Below, piece after piece: positions 10,066 to 20,857 of a stretch of DNA of 35,851 nucleotides (positions are counted from its first letter, which is position 1; every line of letters starts with the position of its first letter). Source of the DNA: Plakobranchus ocellatus. Lineage: Eukaryota > Mollusca > Gastropoda > Plakobranchidae. The notes under the pieces were generated by a model. That model had not been told where the DNA came from. It was given only the letters and a program-made list of their open reading frames with translations, and did no database searches. A program made the position numbers and the translations under genes. Location of the stretch: positions 382,186-418,036 of the forward strand of contig BLXT01005227.1 in the NCBI GenBank assembly GCA_019648995.1. The letters run 5' to 3'.

Positions 10066-12271
10066 GATCTAAGAGAAATCAATGCAAGGTCAAAATATAA
10101 TGTAAAGATCTGCATACTGGTACCGGCACAATTACTGTGCAGTGCATTTTAATTTTATATTACGATTATTATTATTCAAATATCTCCCTTTTGTTTTAAA
10201 TATAGTCAACTTCAAAATTTAAATATATCCCCGGAAGTGTGTTCTGATTAGTGATAGTGATAAATCGAATTTGGAGTAAATGGGGGTAGAGATATTTTAT
10301 TTCCCTGGCCACTTCAATTTAATTATTTAAACTGCACAGTATGTTCTTGAGTGACTCAAGCAAAGTCAACCAAAACCATAGAAAGAATTAGGACTTCAAT
10401 GAATAACACAGTGATCTTTTGACATTTATGTTGGGCTTCAGTTTTTTTCTTCTATTTTGTGAATGAAAAATTATTACAATGTACATATGTAGTTACTAGA
10501 TCCAAAATGAAATGCTTTCCCTTAAGTTTTCTTAGAATGAATATTTTAACTTAAGGGGAGAGTAAGACCTAAAATAAGACGGATTTCCCTTTCTTTGCTT
10601 TTGAATGGACATATTAGTCCCCCCTGCTTCCACTTCCAGTGAGAAATAAAGAAAACAAAAATAAGACAGGAGCATACCTAGGGGGTCTGGGGGCATGCTT
10701 CCCCAGAAATATATCAACTATGTGCATGGTAGTGCTACACATAATCACATAGATTGCACCACAGAATTTTTTTTTTTAATTTGGAATGCTTGAAAACTCG
10801 GTTTGCAGATGTTACCTCTCAATGGTCAGTTTGTTTCAGTCTCCTCTCACATAGCTTTAAGTTTTAAAATCACAGCTCTACAAAAGTACAAGTGTAGTAG
10901 TAGTAACTGGCAAAATAAGCAATAACAAACTTTTTCTCCACACTGAAATTACATTTTTTTTAATTGGCTAGTTTGGTTAGCGAAAGGAAAACCAAAGGCC
11001 CGCTGAATGCTGGAAAAATCTCTGATGTTAAAACATCACAAAGCTTTTAGTCTATCTGCATCTGTGATACAATGAAAGATCTGTCCAGAGAAGTCATATT
11101 TAAAATCTTCTTTTCTTCTCTCTTTATTTACAGTGGTCCATTTTATGTTAGTGATCCTGAGCTGCTAAGTCATGGTATGAGATTGCCGCACATAACCTTT
11201 TGTCATCCTTCAATAGAACGTTATAGAGATATCATTTCATATGGAACGAAGTTTTTTAAAAAATTGTAAAAAATCAGCCAGTCATTAGCCCTAAAATTTG
11301 GGTATCAAAAGAGAGCTATGGAATTGGACCATAATATTTTTTATGTACTCTATTAAAAAACTGGAGGAGAATTTGAAAAAGGACGATTTTTGGGGGGCAA
11401 GTACAAATGTTATGTTTACCTTACCTATCTTCACAAATCATGTCATTTTGAATTTTTAAGACTTTTTTACTAGAAGTAGAAACTCAAACTCACAAATTTG
11501 GGGGGGCGCATTATAGACCTTTTGCAGCCCTACTTAAAAAGGGTCCTAAGCATAAGTAGTAACTAGTAGTAGGTCACTTGCCTGCTGGTCAAACCCAGCA
11601 TACCCCACCCCCAACGTCCTGTAAGTGTTAATAACACTTTTCGCAAGGTAAAGAAATTCAGCCTAGCAAAAAGGCATTAGTCAAGACATACAGCTCGACT
11701 CTGGATCTAGACTTTATACATGTATCAAGAAATCTTTTATCCAATTCAAATCATAATTATGAACTAATCTAAATCTAGATTTCTCTCTCCAGAGGCACGA
11801 ATAATTACAAAGTTGGGATTAAAAGTAAAATAAAACCAAACCCTTCTGCTTCTCATAAGATTTCAGTCCCAAATTTTATAACATTTTAGTAATGTGTAAA
11901 TTCAATACTAAATTTGACAGAGAATAAGAACTAACTTGTTTGAATTACTTATACTAGAGACGCCTCCTCTTGATCTTTAGAGTTTAAGTTTAAGTGTTAG
12001 ATATAGCTAGTACATTCTTTAACAGTTCTGTTTAACCTACCTACCTAGCTATGCCCTTACTAAGTTACTCCCGAGACCTGGACTGCAAATCAAAACAGTC
12101 ATGGCTTCTGTGATTTTTATTTGCTGCTATGAGGGTTCATTTGTGAGCATAAAGTATTCCTCTTGGGTAAAAAATCTAGTAACTTTTCCAACAATAGTTT
12201 CAAAATATGTTTGTAGCAATATTTCAAACTAAACAAAATTTTTTTCGATTTAAAAAAAAATAAAGAAAAAA
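10066..12271. other. Intergenic sequence with a degenerate dispersed-repeat fragment
   Basis: No gene is recognised. Around 10670-10710 the words CTAGGGGGTCTGGGGGCATG and GCTTCCCCAGAA look like a G-rich motif common in dispersed repeats of marine invertebrates; I recall this only as a general pattern. G runs at 11392 and 11503 may belong to the same class of debris. Confidence 0.35.
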
Positions 12272-13332
12272 ATGCCTTTTTTCTAGACTATGTTAATCTG
12301 GTGTAATGTATTCTAAAAATAACTGAAAGCTGTGTAAAAAACGCTGACTTGGCTAAGCCATTTCCACACCACACTAAAAAATTCGCGGGCACTAACGGGT
12401 TGTTTAAGATGAAGGCCTGCTAAAGATCTTCGAAACCTCTAGTTTTAGTGTCTTGGACAAGCCAAGCATGGCTCTGACTGAGTGGGCAACCATTACCCCA
12501 TTCCTCCTTGCCATCTCTCTAGTCTTATTAATTACTCGATCTGCTTTTGACATTCTCTATCTTAGCTCTACATACATGTGCATGTTTATTAGAACTTGAA
12601 GGGAAAATGAATATTATGCTTAACCTTAGTCTGCTGAGGTGGTGTTGAAAACGATGGGTGTTGCTGATGTTAACCTATCATTTACTGATTTAGTTAAGAA
12701 AAATGAATTCTTCAACTCCTGCAGGACTGATGCCATGTTAAAGCCTAATCAGGTCAAATTGACTTGAAATAGTCTGAGTATAGACCTCAAGTTCATAAAT
12801 ACGGCGGTACTCAGCACCCAGCCAATGAGCTATGGCCTAATTGTGCCTGACCCCCGTTTTCAGCCCTTTTTTTAAAAAATTGCTTTTGCTTTACTAATGC
12901 ACCAATATGTTAAAAATTTTGACATGAAATACCACAACAAAAAAAAAAGCTTTGAAAAAAAAACAAATTTAAAAAGATTCACTCAACACCCTTTTTCTTT
13001 TGAAATTTCAAAATATGCCTTTTTTTATGCTTCCCACCTTTTTTTTTTTGTTGGAATGATGTATTAAGATGCTATATAATATAACTCAAAAATGACTCTG
13101 ATTCAAACAGTTAAAAACATTTCTCTCATTTTCTATAGTTGAGCAAACTAGCTTGCGGCAATGTTACTGTTACTAAGTGTTAGCCATGATCGTCAGTGAA
13201 ACCAAGTCTTATTATTTTCACTCTGTGCTAGAGCTTTTCTTAAAAACTTGTTAAAAAAAAATGCCTTGCGCGTTTCAGCTAAAACTGAAACTGCTTAACA
13301 TGCTAAACTAATGCTAGGAGCCTTTCACGTAA
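12272..13332. repeat. Duplicated segment, copy 1 (left of gap; empty TTAA site)
   Basis: It matches 13713-15250 in the same orientation, from ATGCCTTTTTTCTAGACTAT to GCTAGGAGCCTTTCAC. By eye there are roughly a dozen single-base differences over about 850 alignable bases. Copy 1 lacks the 665-bp TTAA element of copy 2. It carries about 210 bp (12874-13083) absent from copy 2. It stops exactly at the N run. Confidence 0.9.
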
Positions 13333-13712
13333 NNNNNNNNNNNNNNNNNNNNNNNNNNNNNNNNNNNNNNNNNNNNNNNNNNNNNNNNNNNNNNNNNNNN
13401 NNNNNNNNNNNNNNNNNNNNNNNNNNNNNNNNNNNNNNNNNNNNNNNNNNNNNNNNNNNNNNNNNNNNNNNNNNNNNNNNNNNNNNNNNNNNNNNNNNNN
13501 NNNNNNNNNNNNNNNNNNNNNNNNNNNNNNNNNNNNNNNNNNNNNNNNNNNNNNNNNNNNNNNNNNNNNNNNNNNNNNNNNNNNNNNNNNNNNNNNNNNN
13601 NNNNNNNNNNNNNNNNNNNNNNNNNNNNNNNNNNNNNNNNNNNNNNNNNNNNNNNNNNNNNNNNNNNNNNNNNNNNNNNNNNNNNNNNNNNNNNNNNNNN
13701 NNNNNNNNNNNN
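13333..13712. other. Assembly gap (380 N)
   Basis: A run of N. Both flanks are parts of the same duplicated sequence, so the gap may not represent real missing DNA. Confidence 0.98.
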
Positions 13713-15250
13713 ATGCCTTTTTTCTAGACTATGTTAATCTGGTGTAATGTATTCTAAAAATAACGGAAAGCTGTGTAAAAAACGCTGACTTGGCTAAGCC
13801 ATTTCCACACCACACTAAAAAATTCGCGGGCACCAAAGGGTTGTTTAACTCTTCATGCTCACACCAACGGAGCCACTGTTGATTGAATAGGTTATGAATG
13901 GTCGGACCAACGGTGCCAGCGTTGCTTCCGCAACACACAGTTGGTCGCACCGACGGTCACAGCGTTGCTTGGTTTTGTAGCATATAATCGCACCCAAACC
14001 ACTTTTATAAAAGCGAAACTTTAATTGTACGAAAAGTTTAATCTTCCTACTTCCTTTTCCTACCATTCTTCCTATACTTTGGTGTTTTTTGAGTCTAAGC
14101 GCGGGCTGAAAGCACTCTAGTCTTTTTTTCCATCTATGATTGAGACAACTTCATCGTGTGATGTGAAATCTTGTAGATCCAGTAGATTATTATCCTAATT
14201 TCAGTGTTTTAGCTACTGATAGTGATATCAATTTGTTTTTATTCAAATAGATTAGTTTTGCTATGAAATCGTTGCTATCTTAAGATCTAATCTATATTTA
14301 GATATATTTAGATATAGACTAGATCTAAAATCTAGGTCAAGATGTATAAAATGTGATATGATACCAATTTTAGCTCTGTATCTTACTTATGTCAAAAGTT
14401 ATCAAAGTGTAGGTAACGCATAGCTAAATAAGGATACAGTCTCATTTGAGCCTGTGACCGATGGTGGAAATGTTGTGTGGCCAAAGGGGGAAAAGGGCTG
14501 TGAGCATAAAGAGTTAAGATGAAGGCCCGCTAAAGATCTTCGAAACCTCTAGTCTTAGTGTCTTGGACAAGCCAAGCATGGCTCTGACTGAGTGGGCAAC
14601 CATTACCCCATTCCTCCTTGCCATCTCTCTAGTCTTATTAATTACTCGATCTGCTTTTGACATTCTCTATCTTAGCTCTACATACATGTGCATGTTTATT
14701 AGAACTTGAAGGGAAAATGAATATTATGCTTAACCTCAGTCTGCTGAGGAGGTGTTAAAAACGATGGGTGTTGCTGATGTTAACCTATCATTTACTGATT
14801 TAGTTAAGAAAAATGGAATTCTTCAACTCCTGCAGGACTGATGCCATGATGTCCCATGACATGTGAAAGCCTAATAATCAGGTCAAATTGACTTGAAATA
14901 GTCTGAGTATAGACCTCAAGTTCATAAATACGGCGGTACTCAGCACCCAGCTAATGAGCTATGGCCTAATTGTGCCTGACCCCCGTTTTCAGCCCTTTTT
15001 TTACTCAAAAATGACTCTGATTCAAACAGTTAAAAACATTTCTCTCATTTTCTATAGTTGAGCAAACTAGCTTGCGGCAATGTTACTGTTACTAAGTGTT
15101 AGCCATGATCGTCAGTGAAACCAAGTTTTATTATTTTCACTCTGTGCTAGAGCTTTTCTTAAAAACTTGTTTAAAAAAATGCCTTGCGCGTTTCAGCTAA
15201 AACTGAAACTGCTTAACATGCTAAACTAATGCTAGGAGCCTTTCACATAA
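13713..15250. repeat. Duplicated segment, copy 2 (right of gap; filled TTAA site)
   Basis: It is a direct repeat of 12272-13332, starting at the first base after the N run and losing similarity to copy 1 only where copy 1 hits the gap. It contains the TTAA element at 13849-14513 and a short extra segment near 14848 (GATGTCCCATGACATGTG). It lacks the 210-bp segment, so CAGCCCTTTTTTT (14990-15002) joins directly to ACTCAAAAATG (15003). Confidence 0.9.
13849..14513. mobile_element. Non-autonomous DNA transposon with TTAA target duplication (piggyBac-like MITE)
   Basis: The element is 665 bp between two TTAA copies (13845-13848 and 14514-14517). The left end reads CTCTTCATGCTCACACC; the reverse complement of the right end reads CTCTTTATGCTCACAGC, 15 of 17 identical. 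The matching segment at 12395-12415 has a single TTAA and no insert, which fixes both boundaries exactly. Near the ends are imperfect ACC(A/G)A(C/T)GG-type repeats at about 13863, 13906, 13949 and 14457. No transposase frame is present, so it would need one supplied elsewhere. TTAA duplication is typical of piggyBac and also of Kolobok; the TTAACTCTTT-like terminus favours piggyBac, but that choice is inference. Confidence 0.85.
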
Positions 15251-15386
15251 CAGTTGGGGTAAAGCCTAGGAGTAGAAAATTTTTTTTTTTTTGCGAAAGG
15301 CCGCAACAGTTGCAGGAAATGCTGTACAGAACTTTTGCTGGAAAATCTTCAGCTACAACGTAGCCATATTTTACACACATTTCCAT

Positions 15387-15419
<33 letters not shown>

Positions 15420-16011
15420 GCATGCTACAAGTTGTACCCGGAATAGTTTACAAAAAAAAAAAAAGTATAAAAATCTACACACACTAAGAATAAGAAAAAG
15501 CTAATGAAAATAACAAGCTCATGAAACAAAAAAATATGTGATTATCCAACCACTTTTATTTAGAATTTAAATTAAAAAAAAAACCATACACTGTACAGAT
15601 TAGCTGTAGCTCTAATAAGGTTGACAACGACAAAAGAATTTTCAAAGTTGTCTTTTTCACGTCCTAGCATCATCACATTATTAGTCATAAGTAAAAAGGT
15701 ATGAGGAGACTGAACTATTGAAGTAATGATTGGATTCAGTTAAATTAATTAAGGATACATTATTATAACTATGCAAGGTAGCTAGTAGTATGAAGTGCAT
15801 CAATAAGTTTCAATTCAATATTTCAAATAGTAACAAATAAGTTCCAGGAGAAATGAATAACCATCACTGTACAACATGGGAATTAGCCCCAATACAAACT
15901 ATTTAAAGTACAAAAATTGCCTCCTTTTTAACTTCTCTCAACATAACTTTTCTCTGTTACCGTTTGGTCCAATATAAGCATTGAAGCATTGAAGTCCCTC
16001 TCTCCTGCTGC
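15251..16011. other. Intergenic sequence with an (AT)n microsatellite
   Basis: An AT dinucleotide tract lies at about 15386-15419, with A homopolymers around it. Nothing else is recognised. Confidence 0.5.
15386..15419. repeat. (AT)n microsatellite
   Basis: A tract of alternating A and T, interrupted once by a C. Confidence 0.9.
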
Positions 16012-16144
16012 TCAGATGCACAGGTCCATCCATATCCATTGCTCATCTTGAAGATCATAGTTATTTTCGTTTTCAATCCTCAATCTTTTAGTCCCTATGA
16101 TCTTGCGACTCTTGTGAACTTGCCATGCTGAGCAATTCTCAAGC
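16012..16144 (-). other. Possible exon of an unidentified - strand transcript
   Basis: On the - strand a strong acceptor (long T run, then TTTTAG at 16145-16150) opens a 43-codon frame. It starts LENCSAWQVHKSRKIIGTKR and ends EQWIWMDLCI before TGA at 16012-16014. The segment is richer in G+C than its surroundings. I do not recognise the protein, no upstream partner exon is certain, and other frames are also partly open. It may be a terminal coding exon, a lncRNA exon or chance. Confidence 0.25.
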
Positions 16145-16440
16145 CTAAAAAAAAAAACATGCTGTAAAAACATGACACCCCCCCAAATGATGCAGAAAAA
16201 AAAAGAAGAAAGAAAGAACACAATCCCGCTTTAAAAATTTATGTCTAAAATTGTAGCCCCTGTAAGTACAGCAAAAAAAAAAAAACAAAAAAAAAGCAAG
16301 AGTATCATTTCAATGCACATAAAATTATTTAACACAAACAACATACTGGTACAAGTTTTAAAAAACACCAAAAACATGTTTAAAAAGAGAAAAAAAAGGT
16401 TAAAAACTGAATAATGACTTAATGGATACACGATTATGAA

Positions 16441-16680
16441 ACTTGAGTCCAGATGTGTTGGGCAAGCTTGGTTCCAATCCAAAGAAAAATGAAAGGTGGT
16501 GAGGTGATAGCTGGTGAGATTGCATGTGAGCCTGAGACTGTTTGTTGATTGTTTCTTCCTTGACAAGCTGCAGTGGTCACTGTGTGGTCTGATAGATGAC
16601 GCCAGTAGAATGATGATGGTGTTCACTTCAGTAGAACTATGATTTTGCAATCCAACCGAATACAACAAAGATGCTGTCGA
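16441..16680 (-). other. G+C-richer segment of unknown nature
   Basis: The base composition is clearly higher in G+C than in neighbouring AT-rich DNA. On the - strand two frames are open over 60 codons or more, but none has a convincing start, splice boundary or familiar motif. It could belong to the same putative transcript as 16012-16144 or be a conserved non-coding element. Confidence 0.2.
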
Positions 16681-19600
16681 GTTACAGGCCTATACAGTAG
16701 AAGAAAACAAAGCAGGGAAGAGAAAGAAAAGATCCATGGTCAATTTGTTTTCACACCAAGCACCCTTGTGAAGGAGGAAATATCTGCAAACTTCTTCGCA
16801 TGATGCAAGATGGAAGTTTTCATAATCAACCCCTTGGAACATTAACCATTTTCAAAAGAATGCACATATCACTTGCTTGCAACAAACAATTCTGATTTTA
16901 TCGCTTTTATGAGTGATATCTGGTGCAAGAAGTTTGCAGCTATTTCATTGTTCGATAAAAGTAAGAAAAATTTTACAGTTGCATATACTTTAAGTTTAAT
17001 CCAGACTTGAACAATTCTTGTCATTCATAACAAAAATCAGAATATTAAAAACAAAAAAATGTTTCTAACTAAAATGAAAACAGAAAAAAAGCAAATCTCT
17101 GACACAAAACATTACATTTAATTTGCATGAAATGTGCATGTATACAAAATACATGTAATATACATGTATGTATATATAAATATAACAAAATTAAGTTAAT
17201 AAAAAAAAAAAAAAAAGATAAAAATAGAAATTTAGTAGATGAGCAAGAAAAATCTATCTAAAATTTTCCTAGGGCTTTTTACTCAAAGCAAACATTTGCT
17301 TTCTTTGACGCAATCAAGAATTTAATTGACACCAGGTTTCGAAATTATTGCCCTAATGTCGATAAAAGAAAAAGTAAAAGTAAACAATTTGTTCAACATT
17401 ACCAGCAATTATTACATACCAGTTACTTTATAAACAAACAATGGACTAATGCTATCTACTGCACAAAAATATGTCACAGATACTGAACAAAAGTTGTAGA
17501 TCTACATTGTTTGATTTAAAATGAACCCTGAATTAAAGGGCTGGAATAACGATTCATAAGACTTGAAGACTGTACATAAAGCAATGACAATTTTTAGTTC
17601 TTTATGATTTGAATTTAAAATCAGTCAAGTAGATCCACAACTCATTTCGTAGGTTTTAGGACAAAAACTGAAAGATAAGTGCAATTGCAGAGAAATCCTT
17701 TTGAACTCACAGAGCTTATATTGACAACTCGTATATAAACCAATATAAATATCAAATCCCAATTCTTTTTCTCTATATTTTTTTCACTGCAAAATTATTT
17801 GTTTAGGTTTATCGATGTGGTAACTTTATCAATCTCTTATGACTTAAAATATGGTATCCTCGGTATACTTTCACTCTAAGTACAAGTTTTTAAAATAAAA
17901 TCCTTTTCCGCAGATTCTTCTCGCCATTTTACAATTCAATACCACACGCACAAAAGAAACATTCTCTTAAGGTATGCCTGCTGATACTTAAGCAGTGCAT
18001 ACTATCTATTCATACTTTGAACCCCTAGAGAAGAGGTAAGCAAATAACATCCAAAAATCATTTTTGCCTTTGTCTTCATCATTATTTTGTAATACTAACA
18101 TTCCTTATATCCACATAATAGTCTCATTCATATTAATATATCCAGAATTCATATCATTTGGCAGTTTTAACCTCTTATTTTGATTGAAAACTTAAACATT
18201 TTCAGTTTTTAGGCATTCTACTGTTTGTTTCTTTGGTATGCATACCTGTGCATTCTACAAATATTAAAGCCATTGATATTTCCAAACATTATTGAATACA
18301 TTGAAATCTGCATTTGATAATTTCTGATCACTCGCACACACTTTTCATTCAGATCTGCTTGCTTCATAATAAAAGCAAAGCACCCAGCAATGTAATTTCA
18401 TTGCTTTTCTATTACATTTTCACTCTCAACAGAGTTTCCGTCTATCAACTACTTTTCAGAGCAGAATACACAAAATTTGAACGGGAGCTAAGCTATTGTG
18501 AGTATTTTTGTGTTCTGTTTTCTCTTATCTTTATGACCAAAGCAAAGGCAAAATACAGAAGATGGGACACACTGGTGTAAACTCAAGATAGGCCCCAGCA
18601 ACTGAGTAAGTAAAATTTAAATTAGTCAGATAATGAATACAAAATAAAATGAGTTTGCACAAGCCAATTCATTAACTGAACTTTCAATAAAATTTAAGGG
18701 GGGAAATTACCTAAATATGTACTGTAATAGTTTAATATTTTTGCGTGGTTTATATAAATTTTGTCTGATTTGGTACATTTGAATTTTTACAATTGTAATA
18801 ATTCCAAAACTTGTTTCGCTTGGATAGCTTATTAGGACCTATACATTTTTATCTGAATATTATGATGTCATAGAGTATGAAGAGAGACATTATGTGCAGT
18901 GAAATCCACCATATTTGAAACCGCTTCATCTTTTGAACATGGAACTAACTGCATTCCAAATTTTAAAAAGCGTTCTGGACACCATTACTAATCACTGAGT
19001 GCTAATTTGAGATGATATATTTGACAACTACAAAAAAAATCACAACTGCACTGCATTTTGTGGTTTTTCCTGGACACAGTAAATATTATTAGACTTACTA
19101 AATTGTGTATGTATTGTAACAATGCACAGATAATAGGTATTTTGATTTTGAAATCAGCACAAAGTTTAATTAATAACAATTTCTGCATGTTATGCAACAT
19201 CTTTGATCAGGTTCTGCAAATAATTCCAGGCTACAATTTCTATTATTAATACACAGTATATCGCAAGAACATTTGTTTTGTAATTTACTCTCCAAGTACA
19301 TGCAACACTTTTGGGGGGAACTCAAAAGTATTTTTGTAGAATTGGAAGTAGAAATAGAACAAAAAAGGGGGGAAAAAAATCAAAAGAAAAAAGAAAATTA
19401 ATATTAGACTTCATAAAATTTTCAGCCCTTTTACATTCAAATTCTTGAAAATAGATCTAGTAGTAGTACCAGATGAAAGAGTGATTGAGCAAGACCGCTT
19501 CATATTAAAAATTTTCAAACAAAAATTCAATAACATTCTTGTTAAAACATAAATTTGACCCTACCCTATTTTCGTAAAATGAGCTGAGAGTGCAAAATCT

Positions 19601-20813
19601 CAAACAGTACTATTTGTAACTTGTGATTTGTGTGGTCAATTTCTAGGACAAATCAAATGTTCAGTGAGCTGATCTTAAATTGCCAATTCATCCAGTTATT
19701 TGTACGTTTTGCCGTGAAAAAAAAAATCACAATGACCAAGCATTAATAAGGCAGCATATCACTGCAACAGCCAGCCATCTCTAACAACTTGGCATTGACA
19801 TTGGCTGTAAGGCCATTTTCCATAATATACTTGATCAACATACCATACAACAGCATATCAATGCTACATCAACACGCCTTGCATTGATACACAGACAAAA
19901 AGTTTAATGCAAATTCATTATGCATGATCTGCATAAGAAATAAGTGAAGATTCTTTCTAAAAACCACACGATTCTAGAAAATGTCAAGCAGAATGAAAAT
20001 CTCTGGATATCTCATGAGGAGGTATTCCTCATACAGAGCATCTAATTCACAGCTATGGAGAGCTGAATGCAAAAATATACGCAACGTTGATCTTGTATCA
20101 GGCAAAATTAGTGTAAATTTATGCAAATTGAAATCAATTAATTTGTACATTTTAAATTCCAAAGCATATCTCGTTAGTCTTTGGGGTGGAAATCAATCAA
20201 TTTCAGTGGCTAATGGTTATACCATAAACCATTTTTAGGTTTTGATTTTGAAAAAAAATTTTTTTAGGCAAAAGATAAGGCACATGACTTAACAACAGGA
20301 GAGAATAAATGTTGCACACATAACTTAAGCCTTCTAAAATCATGGGTTATGTAAGTGCACAACTAAAAATATCTATCTATCTAGGCTTAGCGCAACGGCT
20401 TTGTTTTTTCAATTGCTGTACTTGTTTTTTTCAACCTCCATCGGCAGGGCATTAATGCAGAGCTAAGATGTGAAACAGAAGGCTCTTACAGGTCTCCGAG
20501 AAATCCACTAACAAGAATTGTCTTCACAAAGCCACTGCTCAGCCCCTCCTTTTCTTTCGGCTTTTATAACATCTTGACATGTGTACAAAATATTTTCTTA
20601 AGATTTCTTTCTTCCTCGGTACAGGATATCTAACAAGTTAATGGGTTCCCCGAAGCATAAATAATTGACATACTGTTACAACACTTTACTTCTTTTCATA
20701 GAACATATTTAAGAAATAAATATGGTTTAGATGGGACACGACATGGAAAAAAATGTATTATCTTATATAATATGGGAAGTTCATCCCCCCAATTTATGTA
20801 ATGCCAACAGCTT

Positions 20814-20857
20814 AGAGAGAGAGAGAGAGAGAGAGAGAGATGAGGGAGGGAGGGAGG
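20814..20857. repeat. (GA)n microsatellite with GGGA extension
   Basis: About 13 GA units are followed by several GGGA/GGAG units. The Arg/Glu and Ser/Leu frames that cross it are products of the repeat. Confidence 0.9.

Noticed and set aside
13311..13727. Open frame spanning the N gap
   Set aside because: It consists almost entirely of unknown bases and has no coding evidence.
14281..14335. AGATCTA/TAGATAT-rich stretch inside the TTAA element as a separate repeat
   Set aside because: It lies wholly within the transposon insert and has no boundaries of its own.
16231..16668. 145-codon - strand frame
   Set aside because: The later half reads through A/T homopolymers to give a Phe/Leu-rich tail, and there is no conserved motif. 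Only the G+C-rich part is kept, as an unassigned segment.
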